Numbered from the stretch's first letter, positions 21,647 through 34,206 are shown. The stretch: 64,000 nt of DNA from Ooceraea biroi (GCF_003672135.1 NC_039518.1:6388136-6452135), one strand, 5' to 3'. Translations and numbers: made by a program. The notes: a model not told the origin generated them from the letters alone.

Positions 21647-22928
21647 TTAGGTTGTTCATTAAGTTCTGCGGTTTTCTTGATAGATAGCGTTTGTCCATTG
21701 AAAAAGATAGCATGCATCGCCTGAACCGCGGATTGCCGCGTGCTCTGTGACGGGTTAGACGACGCTTGACGTTTCGCCAGAGTCTTTGTTGCGTTTTGAC
21801 GTGTTGTGTGTACGCGCTATTCATTGAAATTGGAGGATCAAAAGGTGCATTTTCGGCACATTTTGCTATTTTTCTTCCGCAAAGGAGTAAAAGCGACGGA
21901 CGCGCAACGTGAGATACGTCGCGTGTACGGGGACTCGGCCATAAGCGCTGACACTCGTCAGCGTTGGTTTGCGCGCTTTCGTTCCGGAGATGTGAACGTC
22001 TCCGATGCTGCTCGCTCCGGTCGTCCATCCACCACTGACGACGACCAAATCGTCGCCGCAATCAAAGCAGACACCTGACGACGCGGGAGATCGCGGAGCG
22101 CTTCGACATCGCCCATACGACGGTTGCGCAGCGATTAAAACGGCTTGGGATGTCGAAAAAGGCAGATGTTTGGGTCCCTCACGAGCTCACCGAAAAGAAC
22201 ATTTTGGACCGCGTCATGATCTGTGAATCCCTGCTGAAATGGAACTCGCTGGAGGCCTTTCTCAAACGGGTGGTCACGGGAGATGAAAAATGGGTGGTAT
22301 GTAACAACATTCGACGCGAGCGGTCATGGTGCGGTCCGGGTGAGTCGTCACAATCGGTTGCCAAAGCGGATTTGCATCCGAAGAAAGTGATGCTGAGCGT
22401 GTGGTGGGATTGGCGAGACGTCCTGTACTTCGAGCTGCTTCCGCGCGGTCGGACCATCGACGCCGAGAAGCATTGCGCTCAGTTAGAAAAATTGAAGCAG
22501 GCAGTGGCGGAGAGGCGGCCGGAATTGGCGAACAGGAAGGGCGTTGTCTTCCACCACGACAACGCCAAACCACACACTGCTTCGGTGACCAAGAAGAAGT
22601 TGAAGCGCTTTGGCTGGGAAGTCATGCAGCACCCACCGTACTCCCCAGACCTTGCGCCGTCGGATTACCATCTGTTCCGGTCACTCGAAAACAATCTCGA
22701 CGGGTAGCGCTTTAATTCAGTGGACGCTATTCAAACGTACTTGAAGGACTTTTTCGCGCAGAAGTCGCGCGACTTCTACAAACGCGGCATTAGGTCCCTT
22801 CCAGAACGTTGGCAGAAGGCGGTCGATCAAGATGGACAATACATTCTAGATTGAATAAATGTGTAAGTACAATAGATTTATGTTTTAATTTAGGGCAAAA
22901 AAACCGCAGAACTTAATGAACAACCTAA
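21647..22928 (+). mobile_element. Mariner family 5, single complete element
   Basis: A 1,282-bp mariner with ends TTAGGTTGTTCATTAAGTTC and the complement, flanked by TA at 21645-21646 and 22929-22930. It is the only mariner in the window present as a simple, non-iterated, end-to-end copy. It is more GC-rich than the other families. Confidence 0.93.
21806..22854 (+). pseudogene. Mariner family 5 transposase pseudogene
   Basis: The frame is recognisable from LEDQKVHFRHILLFFFRKG (no in-frame ATG remains at the expected start). It runs through YGDSAISADTRQRWFARFRSGD and ARSGRPSTTDDDQI to a frameshift near 22075, where one base is missing between GACAC and CTGACG. It then resumes as TTREIAERFDIAHTTVAQRLKRLG, WVPHELTEKN, TGDEKWVV (first D), HHDNAKPHTAS (second D) and YSPDLAPSDYHLF (third D, 34 residues on). 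A TAG interrupts it at about 22706 (NLDG-stop-RFNS), and it ends ...QYILD with TGA at 22852-22854 followed by AATAAA. Catalytic residues are intact, but the lost start, a frameshift and a nonsense codon make it inactive. By its sequence it resembles mellifera-like mariners; I am not sure of the subfamily. Confidence 0.88.
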
Positions 22929-22930
22929 TA

Positions 22931-25900
22931 TCATTCGGAAAACTTGTCATTCGTCAGAGCCAGCTCCACAGTTTCAATCATGAAAGTGTGACGGAACGCC
23001 AGAGGCGTTCTCCAGGACGCTCCGCTGACAGAGAGCGAGCCGCGCGAGTGCACCGTCGCACTTCCGGTTCGTCCTCGCCGTTTTACGAGCAACATCGGCG
23101 GATGCGTTTCCAACGAGTTAACGACGTGTTCCAGATTTCGTTATACCCGCCACGCGACACCGCGCTGCGCCGAACGAGACCGTACGGACGTGATGGGACG
23201 GAAGGAAGGAGGAAGGGAGGCACGCGAGGCGGATAGGGTGCGACGAAGGGCAAGGGGCGAAGATGAGGACGCGGACAGTCGGATTCGTTGATGGCGAGTA
23301 GGTGTACGTTCGGCTACCAATCAAGCGGCCTCGAAACCTCATCGGTTTTTTCCTCCTGCTCGATGCCCCCCGTCCGCCCCCTTTGCCACCCACCCTCACA
23401 CCCTCGCGCCGGCCCCCGCTCCGCCAAAACCGATCGTTCGCCCTGCCGCACCCTCTCCCGCCTTCCTTTCGCTCCCTCCCGCGCGGCCCCGTCGAGCGCG
23501 GGTGCACCCTCATACCCGGCAATGTTCCATTTTTTCGCCCGGCTATCCCGCAACTCGAACTCGCGATGCAATTATAATCCAGCTTTATGAAAAAAGAGGA
23601 AGGAAAAAAATGCATCGCAAATGTGATTGAGCACCGATACGGTGGCGAGATTGGTCGGCAGGGGGGAAGGGGGGAAACACGGGGGGTGGCCGCCGTGGGG
23701 TGTCCTGGGTGGGACGAGGAGAAAGAGGCAGAGGAGGAGGCGGCGGCGAGGGGGGTGGATGGTACGCGAACGGGATGGCGAGAGCCGAGCCATATAGGGG
23801 CCGGGCGGGAGGGAGGAGAGGGTTGAGGGATTGGTCAAAGCGCTCGGTTGCCGGTGCTGATAAAAAATTACACCCGAAAAAAGTATCGCCGTCACCCCTC
23901 CGCGCCCCCGACCGCACCGGACCAGCCCGTTCGTCAGCCCCTACCGGCGCGCCCCCGCTCGCCCGGCAAGCCAGCCAAACCTCGGATATACATTATTCCT
24001 GCCGACCAACCCCTTTGCACGGCAGAACACTGAAAATTGTTCGGAAACAAATTCGACCTGCACTCGTCCCCCTTCCACCCCCCCGCGGCCCATTCCGTCC
24101 GTTCCTCGTCGGCGCCCCCGTTCCGTTGACTCGTGGTCCGCCGCCTCTTCCGGTTGTCGTCTCGTGAGGCGACACTCGGCTGATTGAAGCGCGTCCGCGG
24201 GGGTGGCTTCGCCGGCTCGATCCATCCACCCGCGGCGGATTATGCAAACCGCTGCCCGATGCCGCGCTGCTCTCGGCGGTTCGGGTTCGCCGTGACAATG
24301 CCCGGCGATCTCTCGATCGCGTCGGGAGCGATAACGATGGCGCGTCGAGATTTACGGCGGAACGCGGAACCTCCGCGCGGATTTTTATCCCCGACTCCCG
24401 CGCTAACGCGAAACGTGATTTCGTGGCAAATTTGGTTCCAATCGCTCGCAATCCCGCCCGCAATTTTCCACCCGCGTACCGGTATTAGCCGCGTGCGATT
24501 GATGCCACTGATTCGAGTTTGCCACCTTTTGAAAAAATTATGGAGCCCGGGCGCCGCGATAATTCAGCCGTCGCTGGCATTAACGTGTAACAATCGCGTT
24601 ATTGCATATTTGCTGGATTCGCGGCAAATGGTTACGGATCTCATCGCGGGGGCAGGAGGGCGGGGCTTTAATTGTAATAATCTCTTACAAAAAGTTTGAA
24701 TAATTCTCGCGCATGAAAGATCAAACCGGGCGGAGAGTGCACGAGAGCGATACAGCGCGCGATTACGAATGGAAGCAACTTATTTATTTATCTCACTAAA
24801 AGCTGGCGCTCGTTTTTTTCCGTATTTTACACGTCGCCCCCCTGCCCCTCTTCTCTTTCTCTCTTTACGTATTTGTCTGATGCCATCTGATGCCGGAGCC
24901 GGAGCCGCTCCATATGCGAATGCACAATGAGCCGGGTTCCGCCAGGCGCAATGTGATTGAGTATCGATGTCGATTCGCGTATTCACGGGCCGGTAGCCGT
25001 CTAGCGAGATCTATATGCGCGAGCGAACGCGATTAAAATTTTTAATAACTCTGTCGGCCACAGCGGTAAACGAGATCGCGCTTGTAACGCATCGCGCGAG
25101 ATGTTGCGTCAGCATTGCCCGCAGTCATTACGTTTACTAATTAGTAACGCGATATCTGCTGCGCTTTTTGCCAAGTAGAACGAGAAGAGGAAATGAGGCC
25201 GCTCCGTAAGACTTTCCGCGTCGAGCTCGGCACCGCGTGCAGCCACCCTCGTTTCTCCTTCTAAAACGGCTCTTCCGTCAAAGAAACGCACGCGGCAACT
25301 CCTTTTCCCGTTATGTAACGGGCGTTGCTGACAGACAAGTGGCAAAGCGAATCGGAAACGTTTCCAACGAGATAAAGGAAACGGATGCGCAATAATCGCG
25401 CCACGAACCGACAAGTTAATATTCTGCAGCGTTACTAAAACGGAAAATCATTCCGAACGATGAAAAGCAGCGAGCGCGGTTTGACGTCTTAGGTGAGCAA
25501 CGTGCACTAATTGGGAGGGAACGTTAAATCAGATATGTTTATGCCAGTGTGATGACATGATTGTATCGCGTAATGACGGCTGATTACTATTATTTTCGCA
25601 TTTCATGCAGATAACAAACACGCGCGAGTAAGTGCAAGTCGCGTCATTATCCCCCCACTGATGATTATTATTCATGCCGATGATCAGGGTCTTCTCTCTC
25701 CACTGTTTACTTAAGAAAATGCACATGTAATAAAATTATCCGCAACTTGTACACCGCGGCGCGGTTTAATCTAGTTGATGATTGAAGATACGCTGCGAGC
25801 AGCTTTTATTATAACAAACTTCCATCACGCAAAATTGTCGATACGAAATACCTTCGGGCTATTTTTATTTATACCGCATATATACGCCATTTTAATTCAG

Positions 25901-26679
25901 ATCGATTAATAATTCCGCGACGGGAAAGACGAGCGGCCTGACTTTTTAACTTCGGATCACTCCGTATAAAATAAACGCGATCGTAAAATGCCGATCAGTA
26001 AACATTACGGGGAGTGGGAGGCAAGGAGAAAACAATTTAACTCGGATCGAGGCACGTTGTCAATGCGCGAATCTTTATTCGTTCCGCGGCGAGTTCCGCG
26101 GCTGCCCCGTAAATTTAATGGAACGAGATTGGATCGCGAACGCGATCCCGATCGCGCGAACGTAATTTCTCATTACGGACGCAAACTGCGACGTAACTGT
26201 CCGCGATTCATAAATACAGGCGCAAACTGTAACTCGACGTAAAATGGCTTAACTGTGCGCGCCACGACGACGAGTCGGCCGGTTCGGCTCGCTCGTTTTT
26301 ATTTGCCTGTCGGAACATTGCGTAAGCGGCAAACGTTAATAATACGTCACGCGTTTTATTCTTACGTCCTTGTCCATTCATGTCGGAGACGCAAATGGCA
26401 TCGGCACGTCTCTCCGCGCCGACGTCGAAGAGTTTCCGCAAATTGACGCGCGTTGCTCAGCCATGCCGAGCGATCGCCGGCGCGGACGAGCACGTAATTA
26501 TGTTGAATATAATGACACACGCAAATGATGCATGCGAGTGCACACACGGCAAAGTTCAAACGTTAGAGATTCAAGTGACGCTTGGTGCGCCTGTTTCTCG
26601 TTCGTTGTTCATTTTCCTGCACGTTACGTCTCAATTGTCAACAATATTCTTGTACAATTTATTAGACGAGAATTTTTAG
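22931..26679. other. Gene-free GC-rich interval
   Basis: 3.7 kb with no recognisable gene. C-rich and G-rich tracts alternate (23370-23480, 23658-23770). Open frames longer than 100 codons occur in several overlapping registers and lack domain motifs. The right part (24700-26680) is more AT-rich and featureless to me. Confidence 0.5.
23658..23700 (+). other. G-run cluster (possible G-quadruplex)
   Basis: Three runs of six G and a later run of four G occur within about 40 bp (GGCAGGGGGGAAGGGGGGAA, then ACACGGGGGG and GTGGGG). The loops are 2, 6 and about 10 bases. This meets loose quadruplex criteria; no function can be inferred. Confidence 0.5.
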
Positions 26680-26774
26680 TATTAGGGGTGTGATTTAGTT
26701 TTGAGGGGTTTTTGCTCAAAAACGCATGTATTTAAATATGATAATGAATGAATACCTTAATCAAAATATTTTCC

Positions 26775-29664
26775 TTCCTTTTCTATAACTTTTTCCCATC
26801 TCTCTGGCAAGAGATGACGATAAAATGACTCTTCTTTTCAGTTGATCCATTCGTCGACGAATTTTCGCACTTTTTCCAAATTATCAAAGTGTGTATCCTC
26901 TAAAGCGTGTTGCATCGACCGGAACAAATAATAATCGCATGGAGCAATACGCGGGGTGCGGTAAGACTTGCCATTCGAGCTCTAATAGTGTTTGTTTCAC
27001 TGACGACGCAACGTAAGGTCGAGCGTTGTCACGAAGAAGAATCACTTTCCGTCCTTTACTCGCAATTGGTGGTCGTTTTTGGTCCAATGCTTCAACTTGT
27101 ACAATTGGTGTCGATAACGATCAGCCGTGACAGTCTCATGCGGATTTAGTACATTATCCCACCAAATACAGAGCATTACTTTTGAACCGTGAATATTGCG
27201 TCTCGGAGTGGATGTTGATGGTTCACCTCTGGATCCACCCATGATTTTCCGCGTTTCGGATTATCAAAATAGATCCACTTTTCATCCCCAGTAACAATCC
27301 GAGACAAAAGACTCTTCTTTTTTGCCTGGCGATCAACGAAATGCAAATGTTCAAATGGCACTTTCCGATAATTGATGTCGAACCCATTTCCCTTCCTTCT
27401 GAATTTTTCCCATTTCATGTAAATGTTTGGCAACTGTTGTACGATCAACATTTAATGCTCTGGCAAGAGATGGATTCCACCACGATAAAATGACTCTTCT
27501 TTTCAGTTGATCCATTCGTCGACGAATTTTCGCACTTCTTCCAAATTATCAAAGTGTGTATCCTCTAAAGCGTGTTGCATCCACCGGAACAAATAATAAT
27601 CGCATGGAGCAATACGCGGGGTGCGGTAAGACTTGCCATTCGAGCTCTAATAGTGTTTGTTTCACTGACGACGCAACGTAAGGTCGAGCGTTGTCACGAA
27701 GAAGAATCACTTTCCGTCCTTTACTCGCAATTGGTGGTCGTTTTTGGTCCAATGCTTGCTTCAACTTGTACAATTGGTGTCGATAACGATCAGCCGTGAC
27801 AGTCTCATGCGGATTTAGTACATTATCCCACCAAATACAGAGCATTACTTTTGAACCGTGAATATTGCGTCTCGGAGTGGATGTTGATGGTTCACCTCTG
27901 GATCCACCCATGATTTTCTGCGTTTCGGATTATCAAAATAGATCCACTTTTCATCCCCAGTAACAATCCGAGACAAAAGACTCTTCTTTTTTTGCCTGGC
28001 GATCAACGAAATGCAAATGTTCAAATGGCACCTTCCGATAATTGATGTCGAACCCATTTCCCTTCCTTCTGAATTTTCCCCATTTCATGTAATTGTTTGG
28101 CAACTGTTGTACGATCAACATTTAATGCTCTGGCAAGAGATGGATTCCACCACGATAAAATGACTCTTCTTTTCAGTTGATCCATTCGTCGACGAATTTT
28201 CGCACTTCTTCCAAATTATCAAAGTGTGTATCCTCTAAAGCGTGTTGCATCGACCGGAACAAATAATAATCGCATGGAGCAATACGCGGGGTGCGGTAAG
28301 ACTTGCCATTCGAGCTCTAATAGTGTTTGTTTCACTGACGACGCAACGTGAGGTCGAGCGTTGTCACGAAGAAGAATCACTTTCCGTCCTTTACTCGCAA
28401 TTGGTGGTCGTTTTTGGTCCAATGCTTCAACTTGTACAATTGGTGTCGATAACGATCAGCCGTGACAGTCTCATGCGGATTTAGTACATTATCCCACCAA
28501 ATACAGAGCATTACTTTTGAACCGTGAATATTGCGTCTCGGAGTGGATGTTGATGGTTCACCTCTGGATCCACCCATGATTTTCTGCGTTTCGGATTATC
28601 AAAATAGATCCACTTTTCATCCCCAGTAACAATCCGAGACAAAAGACTCTTCTTTTTTTGCCTGGCGATCAACGAAATGCAAATGTTCAAATGGCACCTT
28701 CCGATAATTGATGTCGAACCCATTTCCCTTCCTTCTGAATCTTCCCCATTTCATGTAAATGTTTCGTAACTGTTGTACGATCAACATTTAATGCTCTGGC
28801 AAGAGATGGATTCCACCACGATAAAATGACTCTTCTTTTCAGTTGATCCATTCGTCGACGAATTTTCGCACTTCTTCCAAATTATCAAAGTGTGTATCCT
28901 CTAAAGCGTGTTGCATCGACCGGAACAAATAATAATCGCATGGAGCAATACGCGGGGTGCGGTAAGACTTGCCATTCGAGCTCTAATAGCGTTTCTTTCA
29001 CTGATGACGCAACGTGAGGTCGAGCGTTGTCCCGAAGAAGAATCACTTTCCGTCGTTTACTCGCAAGTGGTGGTCGTTTTTGGTCCAATGCTTCCTTCAA
29101 CTTGTACAATTGGTGTCGATAACGATCAGCCGTGACAGTCTCGTGCGGATTTGACAGCTCATGGTACACTATCCCACCAAATACAGAGCATTACTTTTGA
29201 ACCGTGAATATTGCGTCTCGGAGTGGATGTTGATGGTTCACCTCTGGATCCACCCATGATTTTCTGCGTTTCGGATTATCAAAATAGATCCACTTTTCAT
29301 CCCCAGTAACAATCCGAGACAAAAGACTCTTCTTTTTTTGCCTGGCGATCAACGAAATGCAAATGTTCAAATGGCACCTTCCGATAATTGATGTCGAACC
29401 CATTTCCCTTCCTTCTGAATTTTTCCCATTTCATGTAAATGTTTGGTAACTGTTGTACGATTAACAGTTAATGCTTTGGCAAGTTCTGAAGTGGATCGTG
29501 TTGGATTTTCGTGCAATAATGCTTGCAAATCTGCATTTTCAAGCTTTCTCGGTTGTCCCGAGCGTTCTTTGTCCTTCACACGTCTTAATTGATGGGGCAG
29601 ATTCACCATAAGGTTCCACAAGAATTCTATAACCGTCAGCCGCAGTTTTCTTTTGATTAAAAAA
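26775..29664 (-). pseudogene. Iterated mauritiana-type transposase pseudogene (array II)
   Basis: The minus-strand counterpart of the array I pseudogene. It carries the same missing WF..F..GDF segment between KTCE and KDKERSGQP, WVRHQL for WVPHEL, the frameshift after SEGAI, and the missing DLAP residues with TATTGCTCC before the third aspartate. No unit retains a continuous catalytic frame. The shared set of lesions shows descent from the same defective copy as arrays I and III. Confidence 0.82.
26806..29483 (-). repeat. Four tandem ~670-bp transposase units (array II)
   Basis: On the plus strand the unit boundary GGCAAG recurs at 26806, 27462, 28132, 28798 and 29478, giving periods of 656, 670, 666 and 680 bp. 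Two units share a 4-bp loss (TGGTCCAATGCTTCAACTTG against TGCTTGCTTCAAC in the others), and they are not adjacent. The unit nearest the 5' end carries the TGTACCATGAGCTGTC variant. The mixed pattern suggests exchange between units. Confidence 0.9.
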
Positions 29665-29873
29665 CAAAAGCAACGCATGTCGAAAATGTTAAAGAGCTTT
29701 CGGAAGTTGCATTTTTACGATGATATAAACACAACTGTTATTGCATCTATTGCTATAATGCTACTAAATGTCATGGATAATGTCAACACTGTAAGAAAGA
29801 ACAGTTATCGGAAACAAACTGACACTACAGCCATCTGTTGCAAAACCCTCAAAACTAAATCACACTCCTAATA

Positions 29874-32601
29874 TTACCCAGAATCGCATTCTCTAACCGA
29901 AGACGTGGTTTGAGTAACGATTCAACGTACATCGCGGTTTGCGATTTGCTGTTAACGCGAAAAATCGCGGAAGGCGCTGCAAGTAATTCTCATTTTATTT
30001 TCCGTCCACCTCGCTGACGTTTCTCGCGAGGCGCGTTACAATTCTAATTAAGCGATTAATCGAACGAATAAACGGTCTCAGGCATTGATCCGCAGCGCGA
30101 TTCGCGCGATTAAGGGAGCACTTCTCGTCGGCCGCATGCCGAGATATCGCACGGAAATAATTCGCGTCGTGAAGTATACAAATTGTACGGCAGTTGGTGA
30201 GATAAAGCGCGTCGTTATATTCCCGCGCTGATATTCCTCGCCCTCCCCTTCGCGACTGAAGGCGAGTACGGTGCCGGCTCACGGTAATTGTAATAATTGT
30301 TATTATTCGGTGTATAATTAACGCTGCGGCTGCGGAGCTACCACCACCGTCGTCGCCGCCGCCGCCGCCGCCGTCGCCGCCGCCGCCGAGGTCTCTCGGA
30401 CGAAAAGTTTAAGCATGGTGCCCGGGGGCCATTTGCATAATTAATTAAAGAAGGAACCGAGTTTTCAACAGATTTTCATGCCGCCGCCTTCTCGCTGGTA
30501 GGAGAGAGCCTCGGGATCCCCTTTCGCGGCGAACCAATGAGAGGATCACGCCGCTCTCTAAGAGCCCCGATATTTTATTTTTCCCTCCCTTCTGCCCCTC
30601 GACTAACCGGTACGCAACGCGTCGTTTCGCTTCGCTATCTCCCCTCGGTACCTCGTGTCAGGGCTTTGGTAGATACGACACCGTCGACCGATGAGCACCT
30701 AATCCTATATTTTTCCATTGATTCGTCCACTGTTCGTACCAGACTCGAGGGAGGAAGCAGGGAGGCACGAGACGTGGACGCTGGGGTTGAGGAGACGAGG
30801 GGGCAAATGTAATTAATTATCCCAGTAATGACTCTGACTGATGAGCGGCTGGACAAGTCCAGCCAGGTCGAAATAGCGTAGGAGTGGTGACGGCTACGAA
30901 CGGGCGCTGAGACAAAGCGATTCGCACGGCCGATAAGTTCGCGGTAAGAATCGCTTCTGCAGTTCGGTTTTGTACGTCGAATGTATGCCGTGATGTGGTG
31001 TAACGTAATGTAATGTATGTATTTTAACCATATTATCAAGGATACTTCATTGAATTTTGATGTTGCGTTTTCGCAAGTGTCACTGTGTCAGAAAAGCGAA
31101 AGGAGAAAAGAGGGAAGGTCGCTCGACTGCGCGAATGCTTCGGCGAATGCACGGCGAGAGGTATCGGCCGCGTTATAATTGAGAAACGCGCGAGAATCCC
31201 GCTCGAATTTCAAAAACGCTTGCGCTTTCCGTGCAGCCTGATATAACGAGCAATGACCGCGGAAGTGCTCGGAGGCACTCTCGAGCGGGGTGAACACCAT
31301 TCTGGCACTTCGCCCTTCTTGAAGCGCGGCTGGACGGATTGTTCCAGCGGATCAATCGGACGCGCGTTCGAGGGTCGTTCATACCTGTTCCTGAAACAGC
31401 ACGGTAGGGAGACAACGAGAGGCACGGAGCGGGGCTGTGCATGACAAGGTAGATTTATTTTTTTCACACCCCACGCCAGGACTCACCAGGGGCTTTGGAC
31501 GAGGTGTTTTAATATTTTAATAGGACGGCGGAATGGCCGGTTTCGTGACTTGGCGTTTTATAATGATATTCTCCCCGCGTTCCGTTCGTAGTAGCAGGAG
31601 AAAATCAACGGCTTGGAATAACCCATTTCGCTGCCAACTCGTTCTATTCTCCTAAAATAACAAGACCTGCCCTTTATTCCGATCGCCGCCGAGATGTCCG
31701 TCGACTTAACGTGATTTACGCGTCGCAACGTTATTGCCGCGAGGAAACCCTCCAGCTAATTAGCGTGTCCCCGTTAATGCGGGAAAAGGAGAAAGAAGTA
31801 TCCCGTACTTGCATAATTAATGAGATCGCGATCTGCAATCAGGCGACGATTTCGCGCGACGTCCGCGCGCGTCGCGGGACAAGGAGCGGCCGAGCGAGCG
31901 TTCTCTGCAAAATTATAAATTATGTCCGTTTTCTCCCGATGCGCTCGGAAAATAAAGCGCCGCGTAATAAACGGCGCAAACGTCGAGTCGCGCGAAAACC
32001 TGATTTTTATCGGCGAGCGAGGTAGAGATTCTCCACGCGCGCGAGAGAAAACGAAAGAGAGAGAGACATCCCCGTCATTTCGCTCAGTGATACGCGCTGA
32101 ATCATTCCGCATCATCGTCCAAACTCGCCTCTTACAATCGAACCGCCCCGCGTCCATCCGCCCTCTCGCTCCCCTTCGTTTCGCCGTTTCAATCAACCAT
32201 CGACGGCAATTCCATCCGACTGACTTCTCACCTCGGCTACGAACCCGGCCGACCGACGATTCTAATTAACTTTCGTCAAGCTATGCGCTCGCGCGCTCAC
32301 GACGGCTGATGCCAGGCACGGGTGCGCGTTCTTAGACGCTTATTACTGTAACGCGCGAGCCCGCATTGCCGGTTGTCGCGAGTAAATCGACACTCGCGTT
32401 CGCGATTACGCGCGTTCGCCAGCGCACAATCGCGCGAGGGATATTAGCGAACCGGTCCCGCGCTGATAGCGATTCGCGGACTAATAGCGCTCGGTAATTG
32501 CGGTGGAAAAAAGAGAAGGCGCTGTTTTATTTTTATTTTCTTTTTATTTCATGGAGTGCGCGGAGTGCAATCTTTATGACGTCATTTCCGCAGGGCTGAA
32601 G
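29874..32601. other. Gene-free interval
   Basis: No recognisable gene. It contains the (CCG)n tract at 30341-30388, AT-rich stretches with TAATTAAT near 30440, and many CpG-rich segments. Open frames such as 31774-32196 (minus) lack motifs and overlap frames on the other strand. Confidence 0.5.
30341..30388. repeat. (CCG/GCC)n trinucleotide repeat
   Basis: About 48 bp of CCACCACCGTCGTCGCCGCC followed by further GCC/GTC triplets. It is imperfect and not in a recognisable coding frame. Confidence 0.8.
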
Positions 32602-32790
32602 AGGATTCGGTAAATCTACCGATTAGCGAACCCACCTCCTATCACCTTGTCCTTGACATATATTATAGAGGTCACCCTCCTGAGTGACCTTCAAAAGGTT
32701 TTAGCCGTCGGTCGTTGTTTATTAAAAAGTTATTAACAAAAGAAGTTTAATGAATTTGCACGAATTTTCAGCCGTCCACAACAAGCAAAA

Positions 32791-32942
32791 GGTTATATTT
32801 TCCGAAACTGGAGCCCCGGACACATACGCTCGGTTTCAGCCCGCTTCTCGGGAGGGCGGGGGGCGAAGCCCCGGCCCCCCGCCCTCCCGCGAAGCGGACT
32901 GAAAACGAGCTGTCCGAGGCTCCAGTTTCGGAAAATATAACC
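32791..32942. repeat. 152-bp GC-rich hairpin inside the foldback element
   Basis: The arms start GGTTATATTTTCCGAAACTG and end with the complement. They pair over about 70 bp with few mismatches, up to a tip of GGGCGGGGGGCGAAGCCCC followed by its partner. The outer part is AT-rich and the inner part nearly pure GC. It could be a separately inserted miniature element or a structured regulatory or processing site. Confidence 0.8.
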
Positions 32943-32950
32943 TAACCAGG

Positions 32951-32978
32951 TTAGGTTAGGTTAGTTTAGGTTAGGTTA
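32951..32978 (+). repeat. Interstitial TTAGG (insect telomere motif) repeats
   Basis: Five TTAGG-type pentamers in a row (one reads TTAGT), immediately after the hairpin arm, which itself ends CCTAACC in the opposite sense. TTAGG is the canonical telomere unit of most insects, including ants and bees. Confidence 0.75.
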
Positions 32979-33458
32979 AAGCAGAGAATACTTTGTATTT
33001 AACTGTTTATGCTTTTGGTTAAAGTGAAGAATACTTTGTACTTATATTAAAAGAAACTATTCTATATATTAACGATTCACTGCTTTAAATGACTTTCCTT
33101 CCTTCGTTCATATACACATTCGTCTTTTATATCTTTCAATATTCAAAATAACTACTATATTTGCAAAATTTCTTTTCTTAATAACTTATTCATAAACAAC
33201 GATCGACGACTAAAACCTAATGCGGGTTATTCGGGAAGGTGACCTTTGTAATATATGTCAATATTATGTTCTTGGTTCGCGTAGACAGCTGAAAATTCGT
33301 GCAAAATCATTAAATTTCTTTTGTTAATAACTTTTTAGTAAACAACGACCGACGGTTAAAACTTGCACAATGTTACTCAGGAGGGTGACCTCTATAATAT
33401 ATGTCAAGGACAAGGTGATAGGAGGTGGGTTCGCTAATCGGTAGATTTACCGAGGATT

Positions 33459-33944
33459 CTGCAGACGAGGACGTTATATGTGCACAAGAATCGAATTTGG
33501 AACGGATTGTAATATCGATCTTGTCGATGTCCTGTTTAGTTAATTACCTTCGAATTAACGAGTGACACTGAATAAAAATCGGTGTATCTGTTTGTTGCGT
33601 ATACTTCGCACGTCCGTTGTCGCATCCTGATATGCGGAATGTCCAGCGTAATGACTATCGGGACGGTAAAGAAAAATTGACCGTCGGGGTAGAAACGCAC
33701 CCTACGGCGAATATTTCCCCAACGGCGAGCAGTTCGAGATTGATGCGTTAGGCAAACAGCGTAGGCGCGTCCTCGTTTGTACCGGCGGACACGACGGCTC
33801 GCAATTAATTGCAAGGTAGAATCGTTAATGCCGCCTAATTTCGCGGAAGCACGGAAACGGTCCCGGGCGAAAATCACGATTCGTTAGTGCCGGCGATTTT
33901 TGCCGGATCCCGCTGGAACCCGTTGCATCGCTCAGACGTAACTG
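33459..33944. other. Gene-free interval
   Basis: A 113-codon minus-strand open frame (33536-33877) has no recognisable motif. I see nothing else. Confidence 0.5.
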
Positions 33945-34206
33945 CACCCTCAGAAAGGATTTCCGATAACAAGACGAAAAATATTCTTGACTAATTTAAT
34001 CGTATTACAAGTATAAAAATATGAAAATAAAACAATTTTTAATTTAAATCAGTAATTTCGATTCTTCTCTCTCGAATTAAATAAGATTGCCTTACTGTCT
34101 TGAGACAAGAGTAACATGTACACATTTATGCTTATATATTCTTGTATGCAGAATAATTTGATATTAGCGCCGCTTTATAGTAGGCTTCTGCGTCCTTTAT
34201 TCGGAT

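Larger units (their letters stand above)
26682..29871 (-). mobile_element. Mariner family 1, array II, inverted, four internal units
   Basis: The same family as 4657-9211, on the minus strand, 3,190 bp. Outer ends are TTAGGGGTGTGATTTAG (left, the 3' end) and the complement of TTAGGAGTGTGATTTAG (right, the 5' end), with TA at 26680-26681 and 29872-29873. Flanking host DNA differs from arrays I and III, so it is a separate insertion. It has the same internal-unit junction as array I (GGTGGAATC then CATCTCTTGCCAGAG). Confidence 0.93.
32608..33452. mobile_element. Foldback-type element with ~165-bp terminal inverted repeats and 6-bp target duplication
   Basis: Left arm 32608-32776 and right arm 33287-33452 are inverted copies (CGGTAAATCTACCGATTAGC, CACCTCCTATCACCTTGTCC, GACCTCTATAATATATGTCA and so on). 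AGGATT lies immediately outside both ends (32602-32607, 33453-33458) and looks like a target-site duplication. Next to the right arm (33165-33286) is a diverged direct repeat of the arm. The middle holds a GC-rich hairpin (32791-32942) and TTAGG repeats. No transposase frame is present, so it would be non-autonomous. I do not recognise the superfamily; a 6-bp duplication excludes mariner/Tc1. Confidence 0.8.

Noticed and set aside
21037..21687. 216-codon plus-strand open frame
   Set aside because: Overlaps an equally long frame in another register (21056-21640), ends inside a mariner terminus and has no recognisable motif.
30838..30873. CTGATGAG followed by a 7-bp GC hairpin and CGAAA, resembling a hammerhead ribozyme core
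   Set aside because: The expected stem I partner is absent on either side, the cleavage-site U is C in the best stem III pairing, and stem II would contain an asymmetric loop. The short core is expected by chance in 64 kb.
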